From Methanocellales archaeon (GTDB lineage: Archaea; Halobacteriota; UBA148; JAUWXC01): 64,000 nt of DNA. The position numbers were made by a program, and so were the translations under genes. Below the pieces are notes generated by a model. It ran no database searches, had not been told where the DNA came from, and saw only the letters and a list, made by a program, of their open reading frames with translations. The DNA is taken from the NCBI GenBank assembly GCA_030610945.1, contig JAUWQV010000004.1, forward strand, positions 55,148-119,147. The letters run 5' to 3'. Of this stretch, positions 27,448 through 38,494 are shown piece by piece; position 1 is the first letter of the stretch; every line of letters begins with the position of its first letter.

Positions 27448-28671
27448 TCAAGCAAACATCGCGCCGGTATCACGTGATGGTTGCATCTTCTGTGTAGTCA
27501 AAACCTTCTTCGCAGCCTCTTCAAAGTCGCTCATCGTTACTATGTCTTTGCCTAAGCGAATCGCAAACATGCCGGCTTCCATCGCGATTGCCTTTAGGTC
27601 AGCACCGCTTAGACCTTCTGTGATAGGTGCCATTTGTTCAAGCTTGACATCGTCTGCGAGATTTATGCCCTTGGTGTGAATCTTGAGTATCTCCGCCCTT
27701 GCGTCAGAATCAGGCAAAGTCACCTCAATCAACCGATCGAATCGACCTGGCCTAAGCAACGCTGGGTCGAGAATGTCCAATCGATTAGTTGCCCCTATAA
27801 TCCTGACGTTTCCCCTTGCATCAAAACCGTCCATCTCAGCTAATAATTGCATGAGCGTCCGCTGTACTTCTCTGTCGCCGGATGTGGCGCTCTCAAGTCG
27901 CTTTGCACCTATCGCATCCAGCTCATCAACGAAGATGATGGAAGGAGATTTCTCCCTTGCCATCTCAAATAGTTCGCGAACAAGTCGTGCGCCCTCGCCA
28001 ATGTACTTCTGCACCAGTTCGGAGCCTACAACTCTAATAAACGTAGCATTCGTTCTCTGTGCGACCGCCTTCGCAAGCATCGTCTTTCCAGAACCAGGAG
28101 GTCCATGAAGCAAAACGCCCTTTGGAGGCTCAATTCCCACCTTGGCAAACATCTCCGGCTTTATCAGCGGCAGCTCGACCGTTTCCTTTAACTCCTGTAT
28201 CTGCGCCTTGAGCCCGCCTATTTGGCCATAGTCTACAGAAGGGGACTCGATTATTTCCATGCCATAAACCGTTGGGTCCTTAGGCGAAGACAGTACGCCA
28301 ACAACGGCAAGCGTCTGCTGGTTTAGTGCAACCCTTGTGCCAGGTTGTAAATCTGCTCCATCTATGAACTGTGACGAGCCGACGATGAATCTCGGTCCTG
28401 TGCTGCTCTTAATCACAACCTTGCCGTTCTCCAGAACGTCTAAAATAGTCCCAATGACTAATGGAGGCGTCTTTAATCTCTCAAGCTCGCTTCTCAACTT
28501 CCTGAGTTCACGTTCGAACCTTAATCTTTCGCTTTCCACAGACCGCTTTTCAGATTCTACTCTGCTGTACTCCCCTTTAAGCCTGAGATTTCGTTCCTCC
28601 AACTGCCTGACTTTATCTAGGAGGTACCTTGAAAAATCTGAACCAGATTCATCACTTGAGATGTCAGCCAT
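27448..28671 (-). CDS. pan: proteasome-activating nucleotidase (PAN)
   Basis: 407 residues; a AAA ATPase ring that unfolds substrates for the 20S proteasome. An N-terminal coiled coil (residues 10-65) and OB domain precede the AAA core: Walker [14 protein letters not shown] near residue 190, Walker [15 protein letters not shown], and the arginine finger region [20 protein letters not shown]. The C-terminus ends MFA, a hydrophobic-aromatic-X tail of the kind that docks on the proteasome. A minus-strand ATTTAAATAA element and GGAGGT precede the ATG. Divergent from MBF1. Confidence 0.97.
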   Translation of the reverse strand: MADISSDESGSDFSRYLLDKVRQLEERNLRLKGEYSRVESEKRSVESERLRFERELRKLRSELERLKTPPLVIGTILDVLENGKVVIKSSTGPRFIVGSSQFIDGADLQPGTRVALNQQTLAVVGVLSSPKDPTVYGMEIIESPSVDYGQIGGLKAQIQELKETVELPLIKPEMFAKVGIEPPKGVLLHGPPGSGKTMLAKAVAQRTNATFIRVVGSELVQKYIGEGARLVRELFEMAREKSPSIIFVDELDAIGAKRLESATSGDREVQRTLMQLLAEMDGFDARGNVRIIGATNRLDILDPALLRPGRFDRLIEVTLPDSDARAEILKIHTKGINLADDVKLEQMAPITEGLSGADLKAIAMEAGMFAIRLGKDIVTMSDFEEAAKKVLTTQKMQPSRDTGAMFA

Positions 28672-28704
28672 GTGGACCTCCGAATGTTATTTAAATTACT
28701 CCCC

Positions 28705-28720
28705 TATATATGTATATATT
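28705..28720 (+). promoter_or_regulatory. TATA region of MBF1
   Basis: A TATATATGTATATATT run lies 19-34 nt before the MBF1 ATG at 28739, so the mRNA would start at or next to the start codon (leaderless). It lies in the short divergent gap with PAN. Confidence 0.55.
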
Positions 28721-28738
28721 GTGTTTTGTGTGGCCTAT

Positions 28739-29188
28739 ATGAATTGTGAGATATGCGGCACCGAGATAAAAGGCATACCCCATAGAATAAAAATAGATAG
28801 GTCTGAACTAAGCGTGTGCAACAATTGTGCACGATATGGGGAGGCCATAACTACAGTTGAGACGAAAAAAGCCAGAGCTAGAGTGCCCATGCTAAGAAAC
28901 GTCTACAACATAGACGAGGTTATTTCCAACTACCCAGAGGTCATCCGCAAAGCACGCCAGACCCGGAATTTGACTGTAGAGGATCTGGCAGTAAATATCA
29001 AAGAAAAAGCATCACTAATAAAGAGAATAGAAAGGGGCAAAATAATGCCCGAGGAAGGGGTCAGGAAGAAACTTGAGCAATTCCTGGATATTAAACTGAC
29101 AACGCACATTGAAAAGATAGAGTTAACACATATCACCCCCAAGACGCTCACGCTGGGCGATGTTGCCACGATTAAACGTAAACGCTAG
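28739..29188 (+). CDS. multiprotein bridging factor 1-like regulator (zinc ribbon plus HTH)
   Basis: 149 residues from ATG 28739. An N-terminal zinc ribbon (CEICGTEIKG...CNNCARYG) is followed by a cro/C1-type HTH domain (VIRKARQTRNLTVEDLAVNI, residues 72-115). This is the archaeal MBF1 layout; archaeal MBF1 associates with ribosomes and influences transcription. A longer frame begins inside the PAN promoter region and is unlikely. Its stop overlaps the end of the convergent DUF356 gene by 4 nt. Confidence 0.93.
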   Translation: MNCEICGTEIKGIPHRIKIDRSELSVCNNCARYGEAITTVETKKARARVPMLRNVYNIDEVISNYPEVIRKARQTRNLTVEDLAVNIKEKASLIKRIERGKIMPEEGVRKKLEQFLDIKLTTHIEKIELTHITPKTLTLGDVATIKRKR

Positions 29189-29559
29189 AAGTCTGTGTAA
29201 GATGGTGGTTTTCGGTATCCTTCCAGTGCCGGCAAGGTGCCAACACTACCCAGCAGTTCATTGAATATAGAATATCTCGAGCTGACTATGATAATGTGCG
29301 CAGGAGGGTGAATCTTTTTCAACGTATCTATGGCAACACCAGCACTTTCATGCAATGGCACAATCGCAGCCACCTTGCACTCCCATCTCAGTTCATCCTC
29401 TCTGAGTTGCATAATGTCAAGAAGTATTCTGTCCGCAAAATCTGGATTCAGTTCCTTGGGAACATCCACAAATGTTAGGCCACCATGGCGCTCGAGATCG
29501 GCTAAAGCAGTTTTTAATTTAGAGTCATCATCCGCTCTAATCACAGCAAATGATTCCAT
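29185..29559 (-). CDS. DUF356 family archaeal protein
   Basis: 124 residues from ATG 29559; longer minus-strand frames pass through the sua5 start and are unlikely. MESFAVIRADDDSKLKTALA, GGLTFVDVPKELNPDFADR and IIIVSSRYSIFNELLGSVG fit the DUF356 family known only from methanogens and relatives. Function unknown. Divergent from sua5, overlapping MBF1 at the 3' end. Confidence 0.7.
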   Translation of the reverse strand: MESFAVIRADDDSKLKTALADLERHGGLTFVDVPKELNPDFADRILLDIMQLREDELRWECKVAAIVPLHESAGVAIDTLKKIHPPAHIIIVSSRYSIFNELLGSVGTLPALEGYRKPPSYTDF

Positions 29560-29629
29560 TTTTTCGCCTTCATAATTGTGATGATGCTTATTAGGTAAGT
29601 ATATTTCTATAAAGGGCGTAAGGGCAACC

Positions 29630-30232
29630 ATGCGAGAGACCGCGGACGATATTGAGCGGGCTGCTGACATCCTCAGAAACGGTGGCGTTGTCGTATATCC
29701 CACTGAGACCCTATATGGCCTGGGTGTCGATGCCATCTCAGAACGTGCGATTAAAAAGGCCTATGCCATCAAGAAGAGAGCGCTGAGCGAGCCTATATCC
29801 CTTGCAGTTGCATCTTATAAGATGATGGAACAGGTTGCATACATAGACTCATGGGAGCTAATAAGACAGCTCCTACCAGGACCTGTTACAGTCTTGCTTA
29901 GAAAGCAGGAGAACGTCCCTGATATGTTAACCGCACATTCAAAACTGGTTGGAGTAAGGCTGCCAGCACACCCTGTCGCAATACAATTGATTGAATCATT
30001 TGGGTCGCCAATCACATCAACTAGTGCCAACATCTCAGGGTCAGCGCCCCCAAGGAAAGCAGACGAAGTGCAAATCACCGCAGATTTGATACTTGACGGC
30101 GGAGAGTGCAAATATGGCATGCCGTCCACAGTTGTTGATTTAGTGAATATGAAAGTTATACGAAAAGGCGCCAATTACGACAAAGTCAAGACACTTATGG
30201 AACAGTATAAACTGTGCAGATCCAGCGATTAA
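29630..30232 (+). CDS. Sua5/YrdC/YciO threonylcarbamoyl-AMP synthase
   Basis: 200 residues. ILRNGGVVVYPTETLYGLGV near residue 14 and the TSANISGSAPP segment mark the YrdC fold; it makes threonylcarbamoyl-AMP for the t6A37 modification of tRNA. The C-terminal Sua5 domain of the long form is absent, as in bacterial YrdC/TsaC. The 3' end overlaps the convergent arginine decarboxylase by 4 nt. Confidence 0.9.
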   Translation: MRETADDIERAADILRNGGVVVYPTETLYGLGVDAISERAIKKAYAIKKRALSEPISLAVASYKMMEQVAYIDSWELIRQLLPGPVTVLLRKQENVPDMLTAHSKLVGVRLPAHPVAIQLIESFGSPITSTSANISGSAPPRKADEVQITADLILDGGECKYGMPSTVVDLVNMKVIRKGANYDKVKTLMEQYKLCRSSD

Positions 30233-30780
30233 AGCAAAAACACAGCAGCTGACAGCACAGTCGTCCATAACCCCTTTTTGTTCCCGAGTGCGGACTGGGT
30301 TATATTTGTCGTTCTGACTATTTTGCCGCTGATTTTCCAGACCTCTTTTCGCTCGTCGTAGCTTGTATCTGGGTCAAAATCCACGCCCAAAGTGGTCGCA
30401 AGCATTGATGCAGCCAAGTCTTCGGCATAGTCGCCTGCCTTATGTTCCGTCTCGCCAAAGGAGTGGTGCTCGCTCAGATAACCATAGGCATTTGGGTCTG
30501 CAGGAACTGCACATCCAACGGAGGCGGCAATTAATCTATTTGACTCGTTTGTGGCATTTTTCGCCATGACACAAAATACCACCTGGCCGGGTTCTAATGC
30601 ACTTAAGCCCTTGGCTCTTGAAATTATTTTGCACCCAGGAGGGTAAATGCTGGAAACTAGAACAAGATTGTACTTCTCTATACCGGCACTTCTTAGCGCA
30701 AGTTCAAATGATGCCAACTTCTCCCTATGCCTGCCAACGCCTCTTGTGAAAAACATCCTCTTTGGTATCAATGCATTCAT
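30229..30780 (-). CDS. pdaD: pyruvoyl-dependent arginine decarboxylase
   Basis: 183 residues. KYNLVLVSSIYPPGCKII holds the Ser at which the proenzyme self-cleaves to give the pyruvoyl group; GRHREKLASFELALRSAG and EHSFGETEHKAGDYAEDLAA are the other family marks. Converts arginine to agmatine for polyamine synthesis. Preceded by a TATA element on the minus strand (30803-30813). Divergent from nrdD. Confidence 0.95.
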   Translation of the reverse strand: MNALIPKRMFFTRGVGRHREKLASFELALRSAGIEKYNLVLVSSIYPPGCKIISRAKGLSALEPGQVVFCVMAKNATNESNRLIAASVGCAVPADPNAYGYLSEHHSFGETEHKAGDYAEDLAASMLATTLGVDFDPDTSYDERKEVWKISGKIVRTTNITQSALGNKKGLWTTVLSAAVFLL

Positions 30781-30802
30781 GCAATATCGTGATACGGTTT
30801 TA

Positions 30803-30813
30803 GGATATAAAAT
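30803..30813 (-). promoter_or_regulatory. TATA box of the arginine decarboxylase
   Basis: On the minus strand this reads ATTTTATATCC, 23-33 nt before the ATG at 30780, fitting a leaderless or short-leader mRNA. Confidence 0.5.
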
Positions 30814-30837
30814 ATTAGGTTGTTAGACCGTGAACAG

Positions 30838-30846
30838 TTTTATATG
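30838..30846 (+). promoter_or_regulatory. TATA box of nrdD
   Basis: TTTTATATG lies 29-37 nt before the nrdD ATG at 30875, fitting a leaderless start. It also supports that ATG over an earlier in-frame codon at 30830, which would lie upstream of the TATA box. Confidence 0.5.
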
Positions 30847-30874
30847 CTCAAAATTAATAGTTTGTTTGGTTCGC

Positions 30875-32662
30875 ATGTCATCCAAAGAATCGGTTGACCG
30901 GCTTGATTTTGCCGACACGACGGAATTGATAGAGGACGTATTAGCAAAAAGGAGCTGGCTAACCAAGGAGAACTCGAACACACGTGTCAGTCCCTCGCTT
31001 ATAGACCTGCACGTTGCATCGCAGGCAAAAAAGAGATACGCATTGGAAAAGCTCTACAGCAAGAATGTGACGCAAAATCACATAGATGGGCACATCCACA
31101 TCCATGACCTTCACAGCCCGTTTAGCCCTTATTGTACGGGACATGATGGCCGCGTGTTTCTCCTCGATGGTTTACGATTTCCAGACGTGCGAAGCAATCC
31201 AGCAAAAAGATTTGAGGCTGCCGTCTATCACACGATGGCGTTCATGTTTCATGCCCAGCAGTTTTTTGCCGGCGCTCAGGCAGTGGATATCTTTAACTGG
31301 CTGCTTGCACCCCACCTTCATTACGACGACCTGAGTTTGGAGCAAACCGAACAAGTCCTGCAGGGATTTTGCTTTCAGATGAATGAGTCCAACAGAATTG
31401 GCTCACAGAGTGCCTTCACCAACATTGGCATGAGAGTGAAATGCCCACCATATCTCAAGAAGGAGCCTGCGGTCTGGGCTGGAAAGCGACTGGACGAAAC
31501 GTATGAAGATTTTGAAGAGGAGGCACGAGCCATCTACCAAGCCACGATGAAGGTGATGGGAGAAGGGGACGCGGATGGCGCGCCTTTTACGTTCCCGCTT
31601 GTGACGACTGCCATAACCAAGGACCTTGACTGGGATGATCCGTTATGGAACGCTACCATGAAGGCAGCTGTACAAACCGGTGCGCCATACTTCCTAAACC
31701 TGGCTGCTGATTACCTCGACGAGAATTTCGTACAGGCGATGTGCTGCAGATTGCTCGTCGCCCACGCAGGAGGCATATGGACAGCCGGCGGCATGGGAAC
31801 CGGTTCAAATAAGATTATCACATTAAATTTACCAAGGATTGCCCTTGAAACGAAAAATGAATCAGGATTCTTTGAATTGTTGGATGAGAAACTGGAAATA
31901 GCGCGCCTTGGATTGCTCGAGAGCAACAAGATAATCAAAAAATCGTTGGATGAATGGGGGCTTCTCCCATGGCTGAAGTTGAAGACCAAGGGTGGAATGC
32001 CCTACTATGATTTCAAGAATAGGAGGCTGACATTTGGTATGGTAGGATTAAATGAATGTCTCTACAATTTAACAGGTGAGACATTGGCCGCGCAGACCGA
32101 ACTTGGCATAAATATCATAAAACACATGCTGGATAGAATTGACGAGTTTTCCAAGAATGATGGAATCGTATACACGTTTGAGCAGACACCAGCAGAGAGC
32201 ACGGCACATCGATTTGCCATGCTCGATAAATCCCGTTTTCCTAAGAAAGCGTACGTCCAGGGTTCTGATGATATAGCGTATTATACAAACAGCACACATG
32301 TACCGTATCATTCTGACATACCCCTGACCGATAAGATTAAAATCGAGGCCGAGTTTCACCCCTATTTCACGGGAGGCGCGATATGCCATATATGGATGGG
32401 GGAGAGCAGACCTGACCCTAGTGGACTGAAGGAATTCATCCGGAACCTATCAAACACGAAACTGGCATACTTCACCTTCTCACCGGATTTTAGTGTGTGT
32501 GAAAGTGGGCATGTGTCAAGGGGCAAGAACAAGCAATGTCCAACCTGTAATGGAAAAATCATCGATTATATATCCAGGGTTACAGGTTATTATGGCCGCA
32601 CAAGCCACTGGAATCCTGGGAAACAGGAAGAATATGAGAATAGAAAGAGGTACGCTGTATGA
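30875..32662 (+). CDS. nrdD: anaerobic (class III) ribonucleoside-triphosphate reductase
   Basis: 595 residues from ATG 30875. Makes deoxynucleotides without oxygen by glycyl-radical chemistry. The C-terminal zinc site CESGHVSRGKNKQCPTCNGK is followed by the glycyl-radical loop SRVTGYYGRTSHWN near residue 570. The catalytic core has DLHSPFSPYCTGHD and other family marks. The ATP-cone regulatory domain at the N-terminus is not evident. No NrdG activase is next to it. The stop overlaps the mtnP start (ATGA). Confidence 0.95.
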   Translation: MSSKESVDRLDFADTTELIEDVLAKRSWLTKENSNTRVSPSLIDLHVASQAKKRYALEKLYSKNVTQNHIDGHIHIHDLHSPFSPYCTGHDGRVFLLDGLRFPDVRSNPAKRFEAAVYHTMAFMFHAQQFFAGAQAVDIFNWLLAPHLHYDDLSLEQTEQVLQGFCFQMNESNRIGSQSAFTNIGMRVKCPPYLKKEPAVWAGKRLDETYEDFEEEARAIYQATMKVMGEGDADGAPFTFPLVTTAITKDLDWDDPLWNATMKAAVQTGAPYFLNLAADYLDENFVQAMCCRLLVAHAGGIWTAGGMGTGSNKIITLNLPRIALETKNESGFFELLDEKLEIARLGLLESNKIIKKSLDEWGLLPWLKLKTKGGMPYYDFKNRRLTFGMVGLNECLYNLTGETLAAQTELGINIIKHMLDRIDEFSKNDGIVYTFEQTPAESTAHRFAMLDKSRFPKKAYVQGSDDIAYYTNSTHVPYHSDIPLTDKIKIEAEFHPYFTGGAICHIWMGESRPDPSGLKEFIRNLSNTKLAYFTFSPDFSVCESGHVSRGKNKQCPTCNGKIIDYISRVTGYYGRTSHWNPGKQEEYENRKRYAV

Positions 32663-33447
32663 AAAGAATTGCAATTATAGGCGGAAGCGGGATTTACGAC
32701 CTTGACATATTGAATAATCCCCAAGAGAGGAGCATCGAGACGGAATATGGGACGGCAAAAGTAAAAATGGGATTATATGAAGGTCAAGAGGTCGTTTTCC
32801 TGGCAAGGCATGGGAAAGGGCATGCACTGCCGCCACACAAAATCAATTACAGGGCTAACATCGCTGCGCTGAAGAAGTTGGGCGTGGAAAGGATTATCGG
32901 AACCACATCTGTTGGAGGCATAAGCGCAAAGCTGAGGCCGGGAGATTTCGTTCTACTGGACCAGTTCATCGATTTCACCAAGAATAGGACCTACACATTC
33001 TATGACGATGCCGTGCATGTGGACATGACTCGCCCCTATTGCCCGGAGATTAGGAAAACTGTCATGATGGCAGCGGAGATGCTGAAGGTAAAGGTGCATG
33101 AGAAGGGCACGTATGTCTGCACCGAAGGACCCAGACTTGAAACAAGTGCAGAAATCAAGATGTTCGCATCTCTTGGAGGCGATGTCATTGGGATGACGAA
33201 TGTACCGGAGTGCATTCTCGCAAGGGAGGCTGAGATTTGTTATGGAGCAATTGCGTTAGTTGCAAATCCCGCAGCTGGCTTTACAGACAAAATCAGTTAC
33301 CAAGATATCGTTGAGATGACCAAATCCGGAGGAGAGACACTAAAGAGTCTTCTGACGAAGAGCATATCGCTGATGCCAGAAGAGCGAAGATGTGCATGTA
33401 AAGATGCATTAAAAGGCGCCCATTTCGGAGAGCTTTTTACCAAATGA
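32659..33447 (+). CDS. mtnP: S-methyl-5'-thioadenosine/thioinosine phosphorylase
   Basis: 262 residues. IAIIGGSGIYDLDIL opens the fold; RHGKGHALPPHKINYRAN (phosphate site), GTTSVGGISAKLRPGDFVLL and CTEGPRLETSAEIKMF and VIGMTNVPECILAREAEICY (base and ribose site) follow. Recovers adenine or hypoxanthine from methylthioadenosine made in polyamine synthesis, so it fits with the arginine decarboxylase nearby. Coupled to nrdD by ATGA. Confidence 0.92.
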   Translation: MKRIAIIGGSGIYDLDILNNPQERSIETEYGTAKVKMGLYEGQEVVFLARHGKGHALPPHKINYRANIAALKKLGVERIIGTTSVGGISAKLRPGDFVLLDQFIDFTKNRTYTFYDDAVHVDMTRPYCPEIRKTVMMAAEMLKVKVHEKGTYVCTEGPRLETSAEIKMFASLGGDVIGMTNVPECILAREAEICYGAIALVANPAAGFTDKISYQDIVEMTKSGGETLKSLLTKSISLMPEERRCACKDALKGAHFGELFTK

Positions 33448-33467
33448 CATCAAAAGTGCAACTGTCA

Positions 33468-33586
33468 TGCGGCTGCCGGGATTCGAACCCGGGCTTCAAG
33501 CTATTTCCGAAACTTCGGATTTTTGATGAAACTTTTGGTAAAAGTTTCTTGGGAAGCTTAAGTCCTAACCACTAGACTACAGCCGC
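33468..33586 (-). tRNA. tRNA-Gly (anticodon CCC) with an intron
   Basis: After removal of a 47-nt intron the 72-nt tRNA folds completely: 7-bp acceptor (GCGGCTG with CAGCCGC), D arm GTCT-AGTGGTTA-GGAC, anticodon stem TAAGC/GCTTG around loop TTCCCAA, four-base variable region AAGC, and T arm CCGGG-TTCGAAT-CCCGG, with discriminator A at 33468. CCA is not encoded. The intron sits after position 37. The gene lies between mtnP and pscS, alone. Confidence 0.93.
33503..33549 (-). other. intron of tRNA-Gly with two hairpins
   Basis: 47 nt after tRNA position 37, the canonical archaeal site. It contains a perfect 9-bp hairpin (GAAACTTTT, loop ACC, AAAAGTTTC; 33528-33548) and a second stem from TCCGAA and TTCGGA (33505-33518). 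A bulge-helix-bulge for the splicing endonuclease would form from the anticodon stem and intron ends. Confidence 0.85.
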
Positions 33587-33760
33587 TGATTGTTGTCGAA
33601 GTGCTACACTATGTAGGAGGGACCCCCATATTAAACTTACAATGACATATGGCCCACTAAAGGTCGCAGTATTATCGACTCAGGCGTTCAGTCACATCGC
33701 AATACCCTTTATGAAATCGGCTACCAAGCACACAAAATCCCATCTGGTGAAGGGCAATGC

Positions 33761-35487
<1,727 letters not shown>

Positions 35488-35489
35488 CC

Positions 35490-35768
35490 TTATTGCGCCT
35501 TCTTCTTGAACTTCCTCTTGAACTCGTCGCATTGTTTGCTCAGCAGGGCAGATGCATCCTTCAGCGCCTCAATTGGGTCGCTGTCCTTCGTCCGCAGATA
35601 TAGTATAGGATCGCTGATGCCAGGGAACTCAATGTCATAGGTGGCGATTTTCACATCTTCATTTTGAAGAAGTGCTGACTTCAGCGCATTTAAAAAGGTA
35701 TGGTCCTCCCCCTTGATTTCCAGCTCGAGCTCGTGCTTAGTTTTCCTCAAGACTTTTATTCCACTCAT
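35490..35768 (-). CDS. rpoL: DNA-directed RNA polymerase subunit L
   Basis: 92 residues from ATG 35768, preceded by GGTGAAAAT. KHELELEIKGEDHTFLNALK and LYLRTKDSDPIEALKDAS are the Rpb11/L pattern; pairs with subunit D in core assembly. Located between csl4 and DUF99. Confidence 0.95.
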   Translation of the reverse strand: MSGIKVLRKTKHELELEIKGEDHTFLNALKSALLQNEDVKIATYDIEFPGISDPILYLRTKDSDPIEALKDASALLSKQCDEFKRKFKKKAQ

Positions 35769-35776
35769 ATTTTCAC

Positions 35777-36346
35777 CTAAACAATCCCTGAGCCGTAATC
35801 CTCTGCAATTTTTCGCGTTTCTGTATGCTTGCACTTCGGGCACTCAAGTTTATCGCCCTTTCTTTTCAATGCAGTCGTGCATTTAGAGCAAAATGCCTTG
35901 ATGACGCCCAAGTCCCTGCCATCAGTGCTGAGTCGCAAGGTCTTGGCATCAATTACCTTCGCCCTTACGATATCCTGGTAGCCGAATTCATAGGAAAGGT
36001 CCTTGACATACGCATTTTTCACATTAGAGATATGAATCGCCCCCTGCTCGGGAATGGCAATCGCTCTGTCTTCTTGGCCCTTAATACATGCGATATCCAC
36101 AAGGGCAACTGAACCTTTAAGGTCCAAGATGCGCCCTATAACAATATTCCCTTCATTTGGGATAGGGGGCACATCGGTCCTGGGCAAGACAGAGACACTT
36201 CTCTCCTTTGAATTGACCTGAACAATACCAACATTTGCCGCACAGATACTCCCATCAGCCTCGTAAGTGCCTGGACCTGGAAGAAACTCCTCGGAAGTTC
36301 CGATAAAATCACCAGGCAGAACAAGTTCACTCTTTGTTTCTTGCAT
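35777..36346 (-). CDS. csl4: exosome complex subunit Csl4
   Basis: 189 residues from ATG 36346, with GGAG upstream. An N-terminal domain and S1 fold ([40 protein letters not shown]) are followed by a C-terminal zinc ribbon ([20 protein letters not shown]). It caps the archaeal exosome and binds RNA. Overlaps the methyltransferase stop by 20 nt. Confidence 0.95.
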   Translation of the reverse strand: MQETKSELVLPGDFIGTSEEFLPGPGTYEADGSICAANVGIVQVNSKERSVSVLPRTDVPPIPNEGNIVIGRILDLKGSVALVDIACIKGQEDRAIAIPEQGAIHISNVKNAYVKDLSYEFGYQDIVRAKVIDAKTLRLSTDGRDLGVIKAFCSKCTTALKRKGDKLECPKCKHTETRKIAEDYGSGIV

Positions 36347-36959
36347 CTTTCTCTCTCCGCTCAAATCTGTATAATTCTACGTTCACAAGTTTTATATCTT
36401 TTTTGTGGAATCCAAACGTTCGCTTCATCGGAAATTCTATTCCAGCACAGTCAGTTATAATGCCATATGGCTGGATATACTTGCTGATGAACCCCATACT
36501 GCCAGCATTATGAAGTGAGTAAACGACTTTTCCAATTTCCAGCGCCTTTTGCAGGAATGGCCGGTCACTCGCTTTTATCTGCGCCCCGAATGGCGGATTC
36601 ATTACCACCGTGGGACTGGTACTCCGATGCGCATGGATTGTAACATTTCTCACATCACAACAGATGAATTCGACATCAACTCCAAGATTTCTGGCATTGG
36701 CCCTTGCAATGCGTAGCGCCCCTACATCGCTGTCAACACCTATAACTCTTTCTGCTCCCAGTAGCTTCGCACCTATGGTAAGAATACCAGTGCCGCATCC
36801 AAGGTCGTACACAACGCCATTAAGATCGCCACGCATATAGGCAAAATAAAGCAGTTCGGCAACGATGGTCGCGGGCGTCAAATACTGCTCCCTGCGTATA
36901 TTCGGCTTGGAAAAACCCTGAACCTTTTCCAAGAGGATTTCAAGTTGTTTTTTCTTCAT
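36327..36959 (-). CDS. METTL5-like SAM-dependent methyltransferase
   Basis: 210 residues from ATG 36959. SAM motif [21 protein letters not shown] and the catalytic [15 protein letters not shown] (N6-adenine type) are clear; a C-terminal [15 protein letters not shown] strand closes the fold. The archaeal relatives and human METTL5 methylate 18S/16S rRNA adenine. Overlaps dph2 upstream and csl4 downstream. RNA methylation is inferred from the motif and translation-gene context. Confidence 0.85.
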   Translation of the reverse strand: MKKKQLEILLEKVQGFSKPNIRREQYLTPATIVAELLYFAYMRGDLNGVVYDLGCGTGILTIGAKLLGAERVIGVDSDVGALRIARANARNLGVDVEFICCDVRNVTIHAHRSTSPTVVMNPPFGAQIKASDRPFLQKALEIGKVVYSLHNAGSMGFISKYIQPYGIITDCAGIEFPMKRTFGFHKKDIKLVNVELYRFERREKDARNKE

Positions 36960-37935
36960 TGCATCCGCCCAGAATCTCATCAAACTTAATTTTGCTCCAG
37001 TCCCGCTCACCCAGAACTATCTCAAACTCGATGGGGCTGAGCACAGGCTTCTTAAACAACGCGACATCGTCGATTGCGATTCTCGGACATGCTGTATCGA
37101 CAAATGCATCCACTCTAAATTGAGTTAGCTGCCCAGATGTGATTTCATTCATAAAAATTATGTGCGCATCGAGATGCTTTTTTTTAGCCTTTTGACATAA
37201 TTTTTCTGCCAAGCTCAGCCTCATCTGGAGCTTTTTGGTACCGACTAGTATTCCAAAGGAGTTGACATCCAGCGCTTTAGCAATAACAGCATGCCTCTGT
37301 CGAAGGATTTGCTCAGGGTTAGCCTCCCTTGCCTCATTGAGTGTTGGGTCTGCGACTATGACTCGTTTTCCAGTGGCAAGCGCTACACCCAAAGGATGAA
37401 AATCACCGCTACCGACATAGATGAATTCATCCACATTTACACGCGCAGCAGAAAAATTGCATCCAAGCACTTGCCCATCGTACTTAATCCGCGAGTCACC
37501 CTTTCCGATAACGCATCTCTTCCCATACTTGGTAAGAAAATCCCTTGCTTCATTCAACTTGTGGACATGCTGAACCGTTGCAACTAATCCGATGCTATTG
37601 CCTTTGAGCATCTTGAGCGCTTGCTCCAATGCAGGAATAACTTCTGCGTTCGACCTGGCCTCGATAAACACCACTTTCTCAAGTGGCTCTATCTCTGCAT
37701 GCCCAAAATGAAATAAGATGTCGACACAATCACGCAGTGCATAGTCCACATCACAAGCGCCATAGCATGGATTCCCTGAAATATATACAACGGCGCCGGT
37801 CTTCTCTTGAATTTCATTGGCGACTGTTAATCCACGCAGCTTAAGCCCTCCCGGAAACTGCAATCCAACTCTTTGGGCGCCCCTTTTTTCTATAATGGAT
37901 ATGACGCGCTCCATATCTAAATCAAAACTATTCAT
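36940..37935 (-). CDS. dph2: diphthamide synthase subunit Dph2
   Basis: 331 residues from ATG 37935. A radical enzyme that attaches the 3-amino-3-carboxypropyl group of SAM to a His of elongation factor 2. The three Cys of its unusual [4Fe-4S] cluster stand in [29 protein letters not shown] and [27 protein letters not shown] segment opens the N-terminal domain. Overlaps hpt and the methyltransferase. Confidence 0.95.
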   Translation of the reverse strand: MNSFDLDMERVISIIEKRGAQRVGLQFPGGLKLRGLTVANEIQEKTGAVVYISGNPCYGACDVDYALRDCVDILFHFGHAEIEPLEKVVFIEARSNAEVIPALEQALKMLKGNSIGLVATVQHVHKLNEARDFLTKYGKRCVIGKGDSRIKYDGQVLGCNFSAARVNVDEFIYVGSGDFHPLGVALATGKRVIVADPTLNEAREANPEQILRQRHAVIAKALDVNSFGILVGTKKLQMRLSLAEKLCQKAKKKHLDAHIIFMNEITSGQLTQFRVDAFVDTACPRIAIDDVALFKKPVLSPIEFEIVLGERDWSKIKFDEILGGCNEEKTT

Positions 37936-38494
37936 CTGCACTCCGCTTGATGATGACCTTGCCCTCAGAAACGTCAACGTCAATCAATGCCCTTGCGTTG
38001 TAGCCCATTTTCATGAGTTCCTCAACGCCATTGCCCCTGCTGAACACGACAAAGATATCTTTAATCTCAGCGCCAGCGATTTTGAGTGCTTCAATCGTCG
38101 CCCGCATCGTGCCACCAGTAGAGATGACATCATCGACTATCAACACTTTGTCCCCTTTATGAATGCCGTTCAGGTATAACTCGCCCTTTGAATACCCAGT
38201 CGCCTGATGCACGGCGATTTCTCCAGGCAAGCCATACATCCTTTTCCTGATGATTACCATAGGAATACCAGTCTTTAACGAGAGGGCGGTCCCGATATGA
38301 ATCCCCATTGCCTCTATTGTTACGATCTTGTCCACGTTTGTCTCCGCATTTTTAGCGATGTAGGATGTTATCTCTTCAATAAGACTTGGCTGCAACTCCG
38401 GTACGCCATCTGTTATAGGGTGAACGAAATAATGGTAATCGCCCTTTTTAACGATGGGTACACCTTTCAGCGATGCCTTTAATATATCTAACAT
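37928..38494 (-). CDS. hpt: hypoxanthine/guanine phosphoribosyltransferase
   Basis: 188 residues. The PRPP-binding motif [17 protein letters not shown] is near residues 118-134. [20 protein letters not shown] is the N-terminal mark of the methanogen Hpt type, which resembles APRT in sequence but uses hypoxanthine and guanine. Overlaps mfnA by 7 nt. Purine salvage. Confidence 0.92.
   Translation of the reverse strand: MLDILKASLKGVPIVKKGDYHYFVHPITDGVPELQPSLIEEITSYIAKNAETNVDKIVTIEAMGIHIGTALSLKTGIPMVIIRKRMYGLPGEIAVHQATGYSKGELYLNGIHKGDKVLIVDDVISTGGTMRATIEALKIAGAEIKDIFVVFSRGNGVEELMKMGYNARALIDVDVSEGKVIIKRSADE

Noticed and set aside
30830..30874. Longer N-terminus of NrdD
   Set aside because: The earlier start lies upstream of or inside the TATA box; the ATG at 30875 is about 30 nt below it.
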